Shown one piece after another: positions 44,500 to 51,843 of a DNA stretch of 64,000 nucleotides (position 1 is its first letter; each line of letters begins with the position of its first letter). The translations under genes were made by a program, and so were the position numbers. The DNA comes from Nocardia jiangxiensis NBRC 101359 (GTDB lineage Bacteria > Actinomycetota > Actinomycetes > Mycobacteriales > Mycobacteriaceae): positions 248,001 to 312,000 of the forward strand of contig NZ_BAGB01000013.1 of NCBI RefSeq assembly GCF_000308615.1, given 5' to 3'. The notes beneath the pieces were generated by a model that was not told where the DNA came from, did not search any database, and worked only from the letters and a program-made list of their open reading frames with translations.

Positions 44500-44817
44500 A
44501 TGGTCAATTCGGGCGACCTGCCAGGCCTGGACATGCCGGACGTCGATGCGCATTCCGATCTCGGCGGCCTCGGCGCCATCGAGCTCCACCACCCCACCCA
44601 GGATCTCAACGGCGACCACATCCCCGATGCCGAAACAGTCCAGGGCCCGCACTCGGTGGACGTGTGGAGCGATATGGACCACGACGGCTTCGCCGACCAC
44701 CTCACCGCCGTGGACAACGACGGCGACTATTCGGCGTGGGAGTTCCACCACAACCCCGACGGCACGACCGAATGGGTGCGCACCGATCAGGGGCACCTGG
44801 GCGATCACAAGCACTGA
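44500..44817 (+). CDS. DUF6802 family protein with Asp-rich calcium-binding-like repeats
   Basis: 105 residues from ATG 44500 (GAGGAGCTG upstream). Three Asp-rich loops, DLNGDHIPD, DMDHDGFAD and DNDGDYSAWEF, resemble calcium-binding dockerin/EF-hand or thrombospondin-type loops. No signal peptide is present. The small family is actinobacterial and uncharacterised. Cation binding is inferred from the loops. A short terminator follows immediately. Confidence 0.75.
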   Translation: MVNSGDLPGLDMPDVDAHSDLGGLGAIELHHPTQDLNGDHIPDAETVQGPHSVDVWSDMDHDGFADHLTAVDNDGDYSAWEFHHNPDGTTEWVRTDQGHLGDHKH

Positions 44818-44840
44818 GCCCGCGCAGCGGGTTCGTGTTT
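44817..44840 (+). terminator. Short terminator after the DUF6802 gene
   Basis: AGCCCGC-GCA-GCGGGTT followed by CGTGTTT, beginning at the stop codon. Confidence 0.55.
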
Positions 44841-45020
44841 CCACCCGACCTTATTCGCTTGGCGGGGATGGATTGCCGGACCTGTTCGTATCGCCGACTC
44901 CTATGATCGGACGGGAACCGTTCGTACGTCGCGTACGTCCAACTGGATAGGGCGCTCGCGGGCCGAAGGATCGGCGGGGCTATTTTGCGACGACCGGTCG
45001 GGGAGTGGAGGGATGCAGCG

Positions 45021-45356
45021 ATGGCAAACGCACCGTTGGACGTCAGTACGGACGATCTGGCCGAACTTGCCGGCCATATGAAGGATTCGGCGACGACCGT
45101 CGCCAATCAATCCAAGGCGGTGAGCAGTCCGGATCATCTGTTCGGCATGGGACGCAACGGCGCGGAGTGTGAGGCGGGGCGCGCCTACGTTGCGCAGGGC
45201 ACCGCGATCCACGATGGACTCCAGCACATCGCCGATTGGTTGAAGCACTGGAGTGACGCCACTACCGCTACGGCCAATTCGCTCGGATCATCGGCGATCG
45301 CATACGGATGGACCGATGGGTACAACGCCGATCAGATATCCAATGTCGATAAATAG
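45021..45356 (+). CDS. EspC-like T7SS target protein
   Basis: 111 residues from ATG 45021 (GGAGGG upstream). The N-terminus LDVSTDDLAELAGHMKDSAT and the following helices match EspC/DUF2580-type T7SS targets. There is no W-x-G, but the length and absence of a signal peptide fit. It opens a three-gene operon with a long WXG-like effector and a coiled-coil protein, with a 30-bp gap to the next gene. Confidence 0.75.
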   Translation: MANAPLDVSTDDLAELAGHMKDSATTVANQSKAVSSPDHLFGMGRNGAECEAGRAYVAQGTAIHDGLQHIADWLKHWSDATTATANSLGSSAIAYGWTDGYNADQISNVDK

Positions 45357-45386
45357 GGTCTACGGACGGGGAGTGTAGGCGAGATA

Positions 45387-47150
45387 ATGGGAGCGAGCGA
45401 CGCCGAGCGTACGGCCAATGCGGGGAAGTCCGTAGATGATATTCTGAACTGGGGTGCCGATGGGGGAATCGAGTACTTCGTGCAGTTTTATCCGTTGTAT
45501 ACGCAGATGTATACCGGTCCTTACGAATCCAAGGGAGAACTCGAGGCTCGTTACGACGAGCAGCGTGGCATGAATCTGGTGAAACTTGCGGGGACTCGCG
45601 ATGCTTTGTCGACCGCCCTGGAAGAGGCGCAGACTCAGTTGCAGACGCAACAGAACTGCGCCACTCGTCTCCAGCAGGTGTGGAGCGGTGGTTCGACATC
45701 GTCGACCGCGCACGCGATGGTTGCCGATCAGGTCAAGTACGCGGGGAATGATATCGAGGCCGCGCAGCAGGCCGTCGATGCGATGACCGCCGTGATCACC
45801 CAGGTGCATGACGCAGTTGTCGACAAGGCGTCCGTCGTCTACCACATTCCGGAGCTGGACGGCGGTAAGCCGAAGTTCGAGATCGATGAGAGAAGTCCCA
45901 GCGATATTCAGATGCTGATCGATATCTGTAAAGCCAGGGAGTGGGTCAGTAAGGAGCAGGTTGAGGCTCTTGATGGCTGGTTTGCTGATCGCGCAATTCT
46001 TCCGAATGTAGATCGTGGTGGCGACAATTGGTCGAAGAAACAGGCTGACGATGAGAATGATATTTCCGAAGATCCCGGAAAAATAACCCAGATATCGGCA
46101 CAGTACTGGATGGACAAGATATTCAAGCCTGAGCTGGATGCCAAGCTGGGAATTTTCGATAGTGCGTGTACCACTGCCGATAATACGATCAATCAAAGTT
46201 ACAAACTCGTCACCGACGCGATGAACGCGGTGCACGACACCAGGTATCCTCGCCCGGCGACCACGTCGGTGCCCTCACCTTCCCCCTCTCCGTCACCATC
46301 GCCTTCCCCCTCCCCTTCCAAGTCGACAACGACCGCATCGACGACGGATTCGGGGGACAAGACGACAACCACGTCACCCACGAGTACCAACACCAACAAC
46401 TCGAACAGCAACAACTCCAACCTGAGCACGACACTCTCGAGCCTGGCGAGTCAAGCCAGTTCCCTGACCAGCACCGCCTCCTCGGCATTGAACGGCCTGG
46501 GAACTGCGATGAATTCGGTTGTGACGCAGGGCGAGAGCGCGATCAGCGCACTGTCCGGGCAGATCGAGAAGGGCATCGACGGCGTCCTGAAGTCGGCCAG
46601 CGGCGCATCGGGCGCCTCGGAGAAGTCCGTAGCCGAATTCGATGTCGCCGGAAAGCATGTGAAGCTCGGGCTCGGCGCGCAGGGCGGTCTGTCGCTGGAT
46701 CTCTCGGACTCCGCCGGCGAGGACAAGACCTACACGCTCGAGTTCGACGAGCACGGGATGCCCGTCATCTCCACCGAGGACCACGGGGCGTCGGGCCCGC
46801 ACGGCACTTCGGATACTCAGGGCGCGTCCGGATCTCACAGCACGTCGGATTCGCACAGCTCTTCCGGCTCGCAGAGCGCCTCGGAATCTCGAGGCGCATC
46901 GGGTAGTTCGTCTTCGGCATCCTCGGACTCCGGCAGTCAGGCGAGCAATCACAGCTCGAGTGAGCAGAATTCCGCCACCGAGCAGACCGAGAACAAGACG
47001 CCGAGTGTCGACAGCGGGACCAGCGTCAACCCTGGAACTGCTACCCAGAAGGACCAGTCCAAGTCCGACCAGGCCGAGAATCAGACCACCCCTTCGCCGA
47101 CGAAGCCGTTCGACAGTGGCGCAGAGCTTTCCGAGGCGGGCCCGCTGTGA
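45387..47150 (+). CDS. Long WXG-like T7SS effector with Ser/Pro and Ser-rich tail
   Basis: 587 residues. An N-terminal helical domain (1-285) has a WSGGS turn at about residue 98, the typical position of the WXG fold in long T7SS proteins. A (Ser-Pro)n stretch near residue 295-310 and a Ser/Thr/Asn-rich segment follow, then an amphipathic block (about 340-440), and a Ser/His/Gly-rich tail to the end. The N-terminal third uses more A/T-ending codons than neighbouring genes, hinting at transfer. No toxin domain is recognisable. It is probably exported or surface-exposed through an ESX system. Confidence 0.7.
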   Translation: MGASDAERTANAGKSVDDILNWGADGGIEYFVQFYPLYTQMYTGPYESKGELEARYDEQRGMNLVKLAGTRDALSTALEEAQTQLQTQQNCATRLQQVWSGGSTSSTAHAMVADQVKYAGNDIEAAQQAVDAMTAVITQVHDAVVDKASVVYHIPELDGGKPKFEIDERSPSDIQMLIDICKAREWVSKEQVEALDGWFADRAILPNVDRGGDNWSKKQADDENDISEDPGKITQISAQYWMDKIFKPELDAKLGIFDSACTTADNTINQSYKLVTDAMNAVHDTRYPRPATTSVPSPSPSPSPSPSPSPSKSTTTASTTDSGDKTTTTSPTSTNTNNSNSNNSNLSTTLSSLASQASSLTSTASSALNGLGTAMNSVVTQGESAISALSGQIEKGIDGVLKSASGASGASEKSVAEFDVAGKHVKLGLGAQGGLSLDLSDSAGEDKTYTLEFDEHGMPVISTEDHGASGPHGTSDTQGASGSHSTSDSHSSSGSQSASESRGASGSSSSASSDSGSQASNHSSSEQNSATEQTENKTPSVDSGTSVNPGTATQKDQSKSDQAENQTTPSPTKPFDSGAELSEAGPL

Positions 47151-47188
47151 TCTACGCAGGTACCGACTGAACACGGAGTGTCGAAATC

Positions 47189-47713
47189 GTGGACTACGCC
47201 GCTGAAATCGAGCGCATCGGCGCGGAGAACCGCCGCCGCATGTCGATGTTGATGGAGGAGCTGGACGAGGCCAAACTCCAGACCGAGCGCAATGCTCAGG
47301 CATGCGCCGAGCGGTTCGCCGCGGAAGCGGCCCGCGAACGTGGCGAGCGCGAACAAGCCGTCCGGTCCGCAGCCGACGAGGAACACGCCCACCGAGCATC
47401 CGAAGCCCGTGAACAGCAGGAGACAGCGGCCCGCCGCGAGGCGCAAGCGCAGCAACAACGCGCGGCGCTGCGAACCGCACCCGTGCGCAGGGCCAACGAC
47501 CCCGCGATCCAGCAGCGCTACGAGCCATCCCGCGAAAACCGCGAGCCGACCGAACAACTCACCGAAGCCGAACGTCGCGAGGCCGAACTCCGCGAACAAC
47601 GCGCCGCCATCGCCCGCGCCGCCGCCTTCCGCAAGGCCAACGACATGGTCCGTCCGGTCGACGACGAAGACGAGGACGACGAGTACTACCGCCGCAAGAG
47701 CTGGTTGGTCTGA
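47189..47713 (+). CDS. Coiled-coil protein ending in an acidic-SW[LM]V tail
   Basis: A 174-residue, almost entirely helical protein rich in Glu, Arg, Ala and Gln, ending DEDDEYYRRKSWLV. The convergent YbaB-like protein ends DEDDGYGQPRQSWMV, so the two share a C-terminal motif. No signal peptide or membrane helix is present. It is the last gene of the EspC-like/WXG operon and may be a chaperone or escort for the effector. The GTG start has GGAG upstream. Confidence 0.65.
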   Translation: MDYAAEIERIGAENRRRMSMLMEELDEAKLQTERNAQACAERFAAEAARERGEREQAVRSAADEEHAHRASEAREQQETAARREAQAQQQRAALRTAPVRRANDPAIQQRYEPSRENREPTEQLTEAERREAELREQRAAIARAAAFRKANDMVRPVDDEDEDDEYYRRKSWLV

Positions 47714-47738
47714 GCCGCAGACCGGAACGTCGCGGCTC
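47712..47738. terminator. Stem-loop between convergent T7SS genes
   Basis: GAGCCGC and GCGGCTC flank a 13-nt loop in the 60-bp gap between the coiled-coil gene and the YbaB-like gene. Confidence 0.4.
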
Positions 47739-47773
47739 GGGCCGGATAGTGGATGGCCCGCCGATCCGGTGGA

Positions 47774-48616
47774 TCAGACCATCCAGGATTGCCGAGGCTG
47801 GCCGTAGCCGTCGTCTTCGTCCCAATCGGACGGTCCGACGACCTGATCGCGGTTGGGTTTGCGGGTGCCCGGGATGATCCGGTTCACCGACGCCGGGGGT
47901 GCGGGTGCAGTGCGCGGGGCCGGTGGCGCAGGAGTGACGGGCGGAGTCGAGGGGGTCAGGGGACTGTCCTGATCCGATTCCTGGGGGACGGGGAAGAACT
48001 CCTCCAGATTCGGAATATCCGTCAGGTCCATTTCCGATTCGACTGCGTCCATGCGGGTTTCGTACATCTGGCGGGCCGCGCGTTCGGCGGCTTCGGTGAT
48101 CGCGCCCGCCAGTTTGCCGACGGTGCCGCCGCGGTAGGCATCGGGTGAAATATGCACGACCGCAACGATTCCCAGCGCGTCGACGCCGACGCGGGCCGTG
48201 TGATCGGTCGATGCCACCTCCACGCCCGGTTCTGCGGCCGGTGCGGATGCGTTGGCGGAGTGGGTGGTTCGAGGCTCGTCGATGGCCTCGCCGAGCTCCC
48301 TGCCGATTTCCGCGAGCGGTGCTGCCGCTGCCTTCGCGCTCTGCCGAACCTGCCGGGTGGCCTGCTGCGCCGCCTCGACCACCGAACGGCCCAGGTATTG
48401 CGGCGTGCTGCGACGGAAGGTTTCGGGGGCCAGCGTGACTGCGGTGACCGCACCTGTCGGGCTCACCGTAACTTCGACCAGCCCGTCTGCGGACCGAGCC
48501 TTCGCGGTGACGTCCGCGAGCTGCCGCTGGGCAGCCTTCAGATCCGCTTCCTTCCGGTCGATCTCGGCAAGGATCGCATCGAAATCGCTCGCTTCGAAGT
48601 CGGCTTTTTCGCCCAT
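47774..48616 (-). CDS. Tandem YbaB/EbfC-like protein (EspL-type), T7SS-associated
   Basis: 280 residues from ATG 48616 (GGGAG upstream). An N-terminal coiled coil is followed by two similar blocks: LVEVTVSPTGAVTAVTLAP with a helix VVEAAQQATRQV, and VGVDALGIVAVVHISPD with a helix AITEAAERAARQ. Each looks like the strand-helix unit of YbaB/EbfC nucleoid-associated proteins, here fused in tandem. ESX-1 encodes a YbaB-fold protein, EspL, so a T7SS role is plausible. A Pro-rich linker leads to the acidic-SWMV tail. It is divergent from a long WXG effector. Confidence 0.7.
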   Translation of the reverse strand: MGEKADFEASDFDAILAEIDRKEADLKAAQRQLADVTAKARSADGLVEVTVSPTGAVTAVTLAPETFRRSTPQYLGRSVVEAAQQATRQVRQSAKAAAAPLAEIGRELGEAIDEPRTTHSANASAPAAEPGVEVASTDHTARVGVDALGIVAVVHISPDAYRGGTVGKLAGAITEAAERAARQMYETRMDAVESEMDLTDIPNLEEFFPVPQESDQDSPLTPSTPPVTPAPPAPRTAPAPPASVNRIIPGTRKPNRDQVVGPSDWDEDDGYGQPRQSWMV

Positions 48617-48826
48617 CGGAACTCCCACACCCTCGTTTGCTCCGCTCGATGATAGCCCCGGCTGCAACAGGCCGGGCGACAAGCTGCGGTGATCGGAAAC
48701 ACCCTGTGCAACATCGGAAGTCGAGGGAACCGAAGCAGGTTCCCATGCGTCCAAGTGGGCATGCGGGCCGTACCGATGGTCCGGTAACCTACCGACCGAT
48801 ACGCCAGAGACTCGAGGGGGGCGCGC
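48617..48826. promoter_or_regulatory. Divergent promoter region between YbaB-like and effector genes
   Basis: About 210 bp that must hold promoters for both directions. CCCGGCTGCAACAGGCCGGG at 48658-48677 is a short hairpin-like dyad. No operator can be assigned. Confidence 0.35.
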
Positions 48827-48982
48827 ATGACCACAGCGTTGAATGTGTCGTCGACCGGGGGTTTCGCAGGCCATACCGGCTTGGTCGAGGTCGCTCGTCG
48901 CGACCGGATGGCAGCGTCGAGTTTCGAGAATTCGAAGGGGGTCGGTTGTGGCCGACACATTGAATGTCCCGCCCACAGATGA
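48827..48982 (+). CDS. Small ORF resembling the N-terminus of the downstream WXG effector
   Basis: 51 codons from ATG 48827, with a strong purine-rich ribosome-binding site (GAGGGGGG). The first residues, TALNVSSTGGFAGHTGLV, align with TLNVPPTDDFTAFTGLV of the following gene, which starts 121 bp later in another frame. The similarity fades after about residue 22. It is either a leader peptide coupled to the effector or a relic of a partial tandem duplication. Confidence 0.35.
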   Translation: MTTALNVSSTGGFAGHTGLVEVARRDRMAASSFENSKGVGCGRHIECPAHR

Positions 48983-50207
48983 CTTCACGGCCTTTACCGG
49001 TCTCGTATCCAAGCAGGGGGAACATCTGGCGCCGATGGTTGCCTGGGCCGGTAAGGAATGTTCCGATACCGATGGTTTGAACGGGCTGTTGTCTGCTGTG
49101 AAACCCATCGTTCCGGAGGTTGCTCAGCTCCTCGGTGGCAAGCTGAAGCAATGTCAGATCGGTATGGGGACGGTGAAAGACAAGGTCACGACCGTCGATA
49201 AGGAGTTGCGGAGCGAGGATGAAAAGAATGCCACGGCAATTGCCAAGATTATACCGGACTCGCCTGGCATTTCCTTCGACGTATCGTCCGTACCCGGATC
49301 TTCCACACTCGGAAACTTCACCGATGAGGCGGTGAATCTGAAGGCCCCCGACAAGCCGAAAACTATATCCAAGGGGCTTGTCGGTACCTTGGCTGCAAAG
49401 CACGGCATCAGCGTGGATGGAAGTGATAAGAAGGGCACCGGCGGGGGTGGGCTCATATGGATTGCCGACAAAGCCTACAAAATGGTCACGGGTCACAGTT
49501 TTATCGAACAGCTGTTCAAACCGCTGCTCGGTGACTGGGATCAGTTGATGTACTTGCACGATGCATACGACACTCTTGGTGATGCATGTTATACGGTTGC
49601 TGGAACCCTTCGCAAAGGCTCGTGGAAGCTGGGCAGTGAATGGAACGGTGACACCGCTGAAGCATTCGATGCGTATATGTTCCGCTGGACCATGGGACTC
49701 GGAGGGGTCGGCGATGCTGCGAAAGAATTCGCCAAGGTCTGCAAGGAAGTCTACGACCTGGTTGTCGATGCCGTGAAGATTATCGTTTCGGAGATCGATT
49801 CGTTGATCGCCAACGAGATCACCGAGCTTGCCAAGGAAGCTGCCAAGACGGTGGAGGGCGACGTAGCCATCGAGGCTATCGGATTGGGGCCGGAGGATCC
49901 GGTTGCAGATGTGGTAGCCGCTGCATGGACCGGTTATCGCGCGATCAAGATATACAAGCGCGTAAAGGCTGTGCTCAGTGCCGTAAATAAGATCTACACC
50001 GTGTACAACGGGATAAAGAAAACCGTGGAAAAGGTGTCCGAGGCGAAGAAGCAGCTCGAGTCGCTATTGAGTGATAACTCCCCTTGGCCCACTGCCGGAA
50101 GTCTGATCAGCGACGTCGAGCAGCGGGGCTTCGATTTCGAGAAGGACGGTAGTTGGGATCCGACGGCCGGTGTGGCTCGGGTTGCGATGCTGCCGTCGGC
50201 GACGTAG
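48948..50207 (+). CDS. Long WXG-like T7SS effector
   Basis: 419 residues from GTG 48948 (GAAGGGGG upstream). The N-terminal helical part (1-110) is followed by a Gly-rich hydrophobic turn (GGGGLIWIADKAY) and a WXG-type domain (about 190-330) with EWNGDTAEAF as turn. The C-terminal helices are amphipathic (KVSEAKKQLESLL), and no nuclease, NADase or other toxin motif is visible. Codons are more AT-rich than in flanking genes, which suggests horizontal acquisition. The following 218-residue gene is probably its partner or immunity protein. Confidence 0.65.
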   Translation: MADTLNVPPTDDFTAFTGLVSKQGEHLAPMVAWAGKECSDTDGLNGLLSAVKPIVPEVAQLLGGKLKQCQIGMGTVKDKVTTVDKELRSEDEKNATAIAKIIPDSPGISFDVSSVPGSSTLGNFTDEAVNLKAPDKPKTISKGLVGTLAAKHGISVDGSDKKGTGGGGLIWIADKAYKMVTGHSFIEQLFKPLLGDWDQLMYLHDAYDTLGDACYTVAGTLRKGSWKLGSEWNGDTAEAFDAYMFRWTMGLGGVGDAAKEFAKVCKEVYDLVVDAVKIIVSEIDSLIANEITELAKEAAKTVEGDVAIEAIGLGPEDPVADVVAAAWTGYRAIKIYKRVKAVLSAVNKIYTVYNGIKKTVEKVSEAKKQLESLLSDNSPWPTAGSLISDVEQRGFDFEKDGSWDPTAGVARVAMLPSAT

Positions 50208-50275
50208 ACGTATCTGATGCTCGGTTGGCGCGAACTGGATTACCCTACTCTGGGGCGGAAGGAGAGGTGTGAGCA

Positions 50276-50932
50276 GTGTTTCAAGATTTAACGGATTTCG
50301 AGGTCGTCCCGACGTACAAGATTCGTGAGGTGACATTCGATATCAACTCCTCGGGTGGTTCCGAGCCGGTCGCTCGAATGGTGGCGGGCAAATATGATGA
50401 ATTCATGAATCCGTATACGGTCTTCGTCGGTCCTGGACTGGAAACCGTAGCGGGGGCGATCGTCAATAATCAGGCCTATGATAAGGATGGGGTGCGGATC
50501 GGCGGTCTGGACTACAAGTATGTCCGTCATATGAATTCAGGTGCCGATATAACATTCCGGCAGAACGACATGGTGGAACTGGTCGGCAAGCAGGTGGGTA
50601 TGCTCGGAAAGATCAGGGACCTTCCGCTCGTCGGCGTCATCGATAACAGTGACTTCGTGGGGGGTGTTGTTCAACTCCGCTATCGGTTCCGCGGCAGTGG
50701 TAGTCCTGGATTCGAAATGACGAAGGCGGCTGGCGTATCGAATAGATACCGCTTCTCGGTTCATGATCCGAAGATAAATCGCCTGATGGTGCTGGCATGC
50801 TATGCCCTCCTGGAAGGGCAGACGAGCAAGAATCCCATGAAGGGAGTCAACGAATTCGCAAAGGGGTTTACTGCGGATTACTGGCGTGGACCGAAGCGGG
50901 GTCGGTCACGCTCGTCGGGCGACAACAAGTAA
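50276..50932 (+). CDS. Effector-linked protein of unknown function, possible LURP-one/tubby-like fold
   Basis: 218 residues from GTG 50276 (GGAGAGG upstream). It is strand-rich with repeated short beta segments (TYKIREVTFDI, VVQLRYRFRG, RYRFSVHDP) and a late helix LMVLACYALLE, a layout resembling bacterial LURP-one-related/tubby-like proteins, though I cannot confirm it. The C-terminus is basic. It shares the AT-richer codon use of the preceding effector, lies 68 bp behind it, and was probably acquired with it. A role as partner, chaperone or immunity factor is inferred only from position. Confidence 0.6.
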   Translation: MFQDLTDFEVVPTYKIREVTFDINSSGGSEPVARMVAGKYDEFMNPYTVFVGPGLETVAGAIVNNQAYDKDGVRIGGLDYKYVRHMNSGADITFRQNDMVELVGKQVGMLGKIRDLPLVGVIDNSDFVGGVVQLRYRFRGSGSPGFEMTKAAGVSNRYRFSVHDPKINRLMVLACYALLEGQTSKNPMKGVNEFAKGFTADYWRGPKRGRSRSSGDNK

Positions 50933-50989
50933 ATCAGGGGGGACAGCATCAGCTGATATGGCTCGGGATCGGCGGGGTAGCGTGCACGC

Positions 50990-51409
50990 ATGTCCGATGC
51001 GCCCCCGTTCAGCCCCACGATCATGTTGTTGACGCTGAGTCGGGTGTGGGAGGCGAGGCTTGCGGACGGTCTGAAGCCGCTCGGGTTGACGACGCGTCAG
51101 TACGGGCTGTTGGGGCATATCCGCGGGACGCCGGGGATCTCGTTCAGTGAATTGGCGCGACGTTCGCGGATCACCGTGCAGAGTGTGCACACCGCGGTTG
51201 CGCGGTTCGTCGCGGCCGGTCTGGTCGATGACGGGACCGCGCATGCCGGTGCGGCGTCGACGCTGAGTGTCACGGCCGAGGGGGCTGCCGTGCTGGATCG
51301 GGCCGCGGCTCTCGTCGTCGATCTCGACGTGGAGTTCGCCGCGCAGAATCCGGAGCTGACGGATGCTTTGCGGGTGCAGATGACGCGGGCGCTGTCGTCA
51401 TCCGACTAA
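50990..51409 (+). CDS. MarR family transcriptional regulator
   Basis: 139 residues. The winged helix-turn-helix is GISFSELARRSRITVQSVHT with wing AGAASTLSVTAEG. Flanking helices (SRVWEARLADGLKPLGL, ALRVQMTRALSS) form the dimer interface. A 25-bp perfect palindrome overlaps its stop codon and precedes a rhodanese gene, suggesting that this regulator controls the rhodanese and perhaps senses reactive sulphur or oxidants. A single Cys-based switch is not present, as no cysteine occurs in the protein. Confidence 0.88.
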   Translation: MSDAPPFSPTIMLLTLSRVWEARLADGLKPLGLTTRQYGLLGHIRGTPGISFSELARRSRITVQSVHTAVARFVAAGLVDDGTAHAGAASTLSVTAEGAAVLDRAAALVVDLDVEFAAQNPELTDALRVQMTRALSSSD

Positions 51410-51431
51410 CCTTCAGTTAGGCTGAAGGTTA
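51407..51431. promoter_or_regulatory. Palindromic operator candidate between marR and rhodanese genes
   Basis: TAACCTTCAG-TTAGG-CTGAAGGTTA, perfect 10-bp arms, starting at the MarR stop and ending 25 bp before the rhodanese ATG. Size and spacing fit a MarR dimer site. Confidence 0.65.
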
Positions 51432-51456
51432 TGGAATATGGCAAGGCTCGGAACGT

Positions 51457-51789
51457 ATGAGTATCCGGCACTATCTGCGTCGGCCCCCGGCTGTCAGTGC
51501 CGCGGAGGCGGTTTCGCTCGTCGAGCGCGGCGCACTCGTGGTGGACGTGCGCCGCCAGTTCGAGTGGAATCGGGTGCACATTCCCGGTGCGGTTCACGCA
51601 CCCCTGGAAGTGCTGCTGGACCGCTGTGTCGAGCTTCCCGAGGATCGTCTTCTCATCACCTTCTGCACCGGTGGAATCCGATCGGCGGGCGCGGCGAATC
51701 TGTTGGTGGAGAACGGATTCGAGGCGGTCAATATGAGCGGCGGTCTGGTGCAGTGGCGAGCCGCGGGCGGTCCGCTCACCGACTCCTGA
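51457..51789 (+). CDS. Rhodanese-like sulfurtransferase
   Basis: 110 residues, single rhodanese domain: LVVDVRRQFEWNRVHIPGA (CH2A motif region), active-site loop FCTGGIRS with catalytic Cys, and the terminal MSGGLVQWRAAG. It transfers sulphane sulphur or acts in cyanide or persulfide detoxification. It follows a MarR gene across a strong palindrome, so ligand-induced expression is likely. Confidence 0.93.
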   Translation: MSIRHYLRRPPAVSAAEAVSLVERGALVVDVRRQFEWNRVHIPGAVHAPLEVLLDRCVELPEDRLLITFCTGGIRSAGAANLLVENGFEAVNMSGGLVQWRAAGGPLTDS

Positions 51790-51843
51790 GGCGGCTTCCG
51801 GCGACTCTGGTCGTCGTCGGTCGACGCCCTGGGGCCGGTCGCT

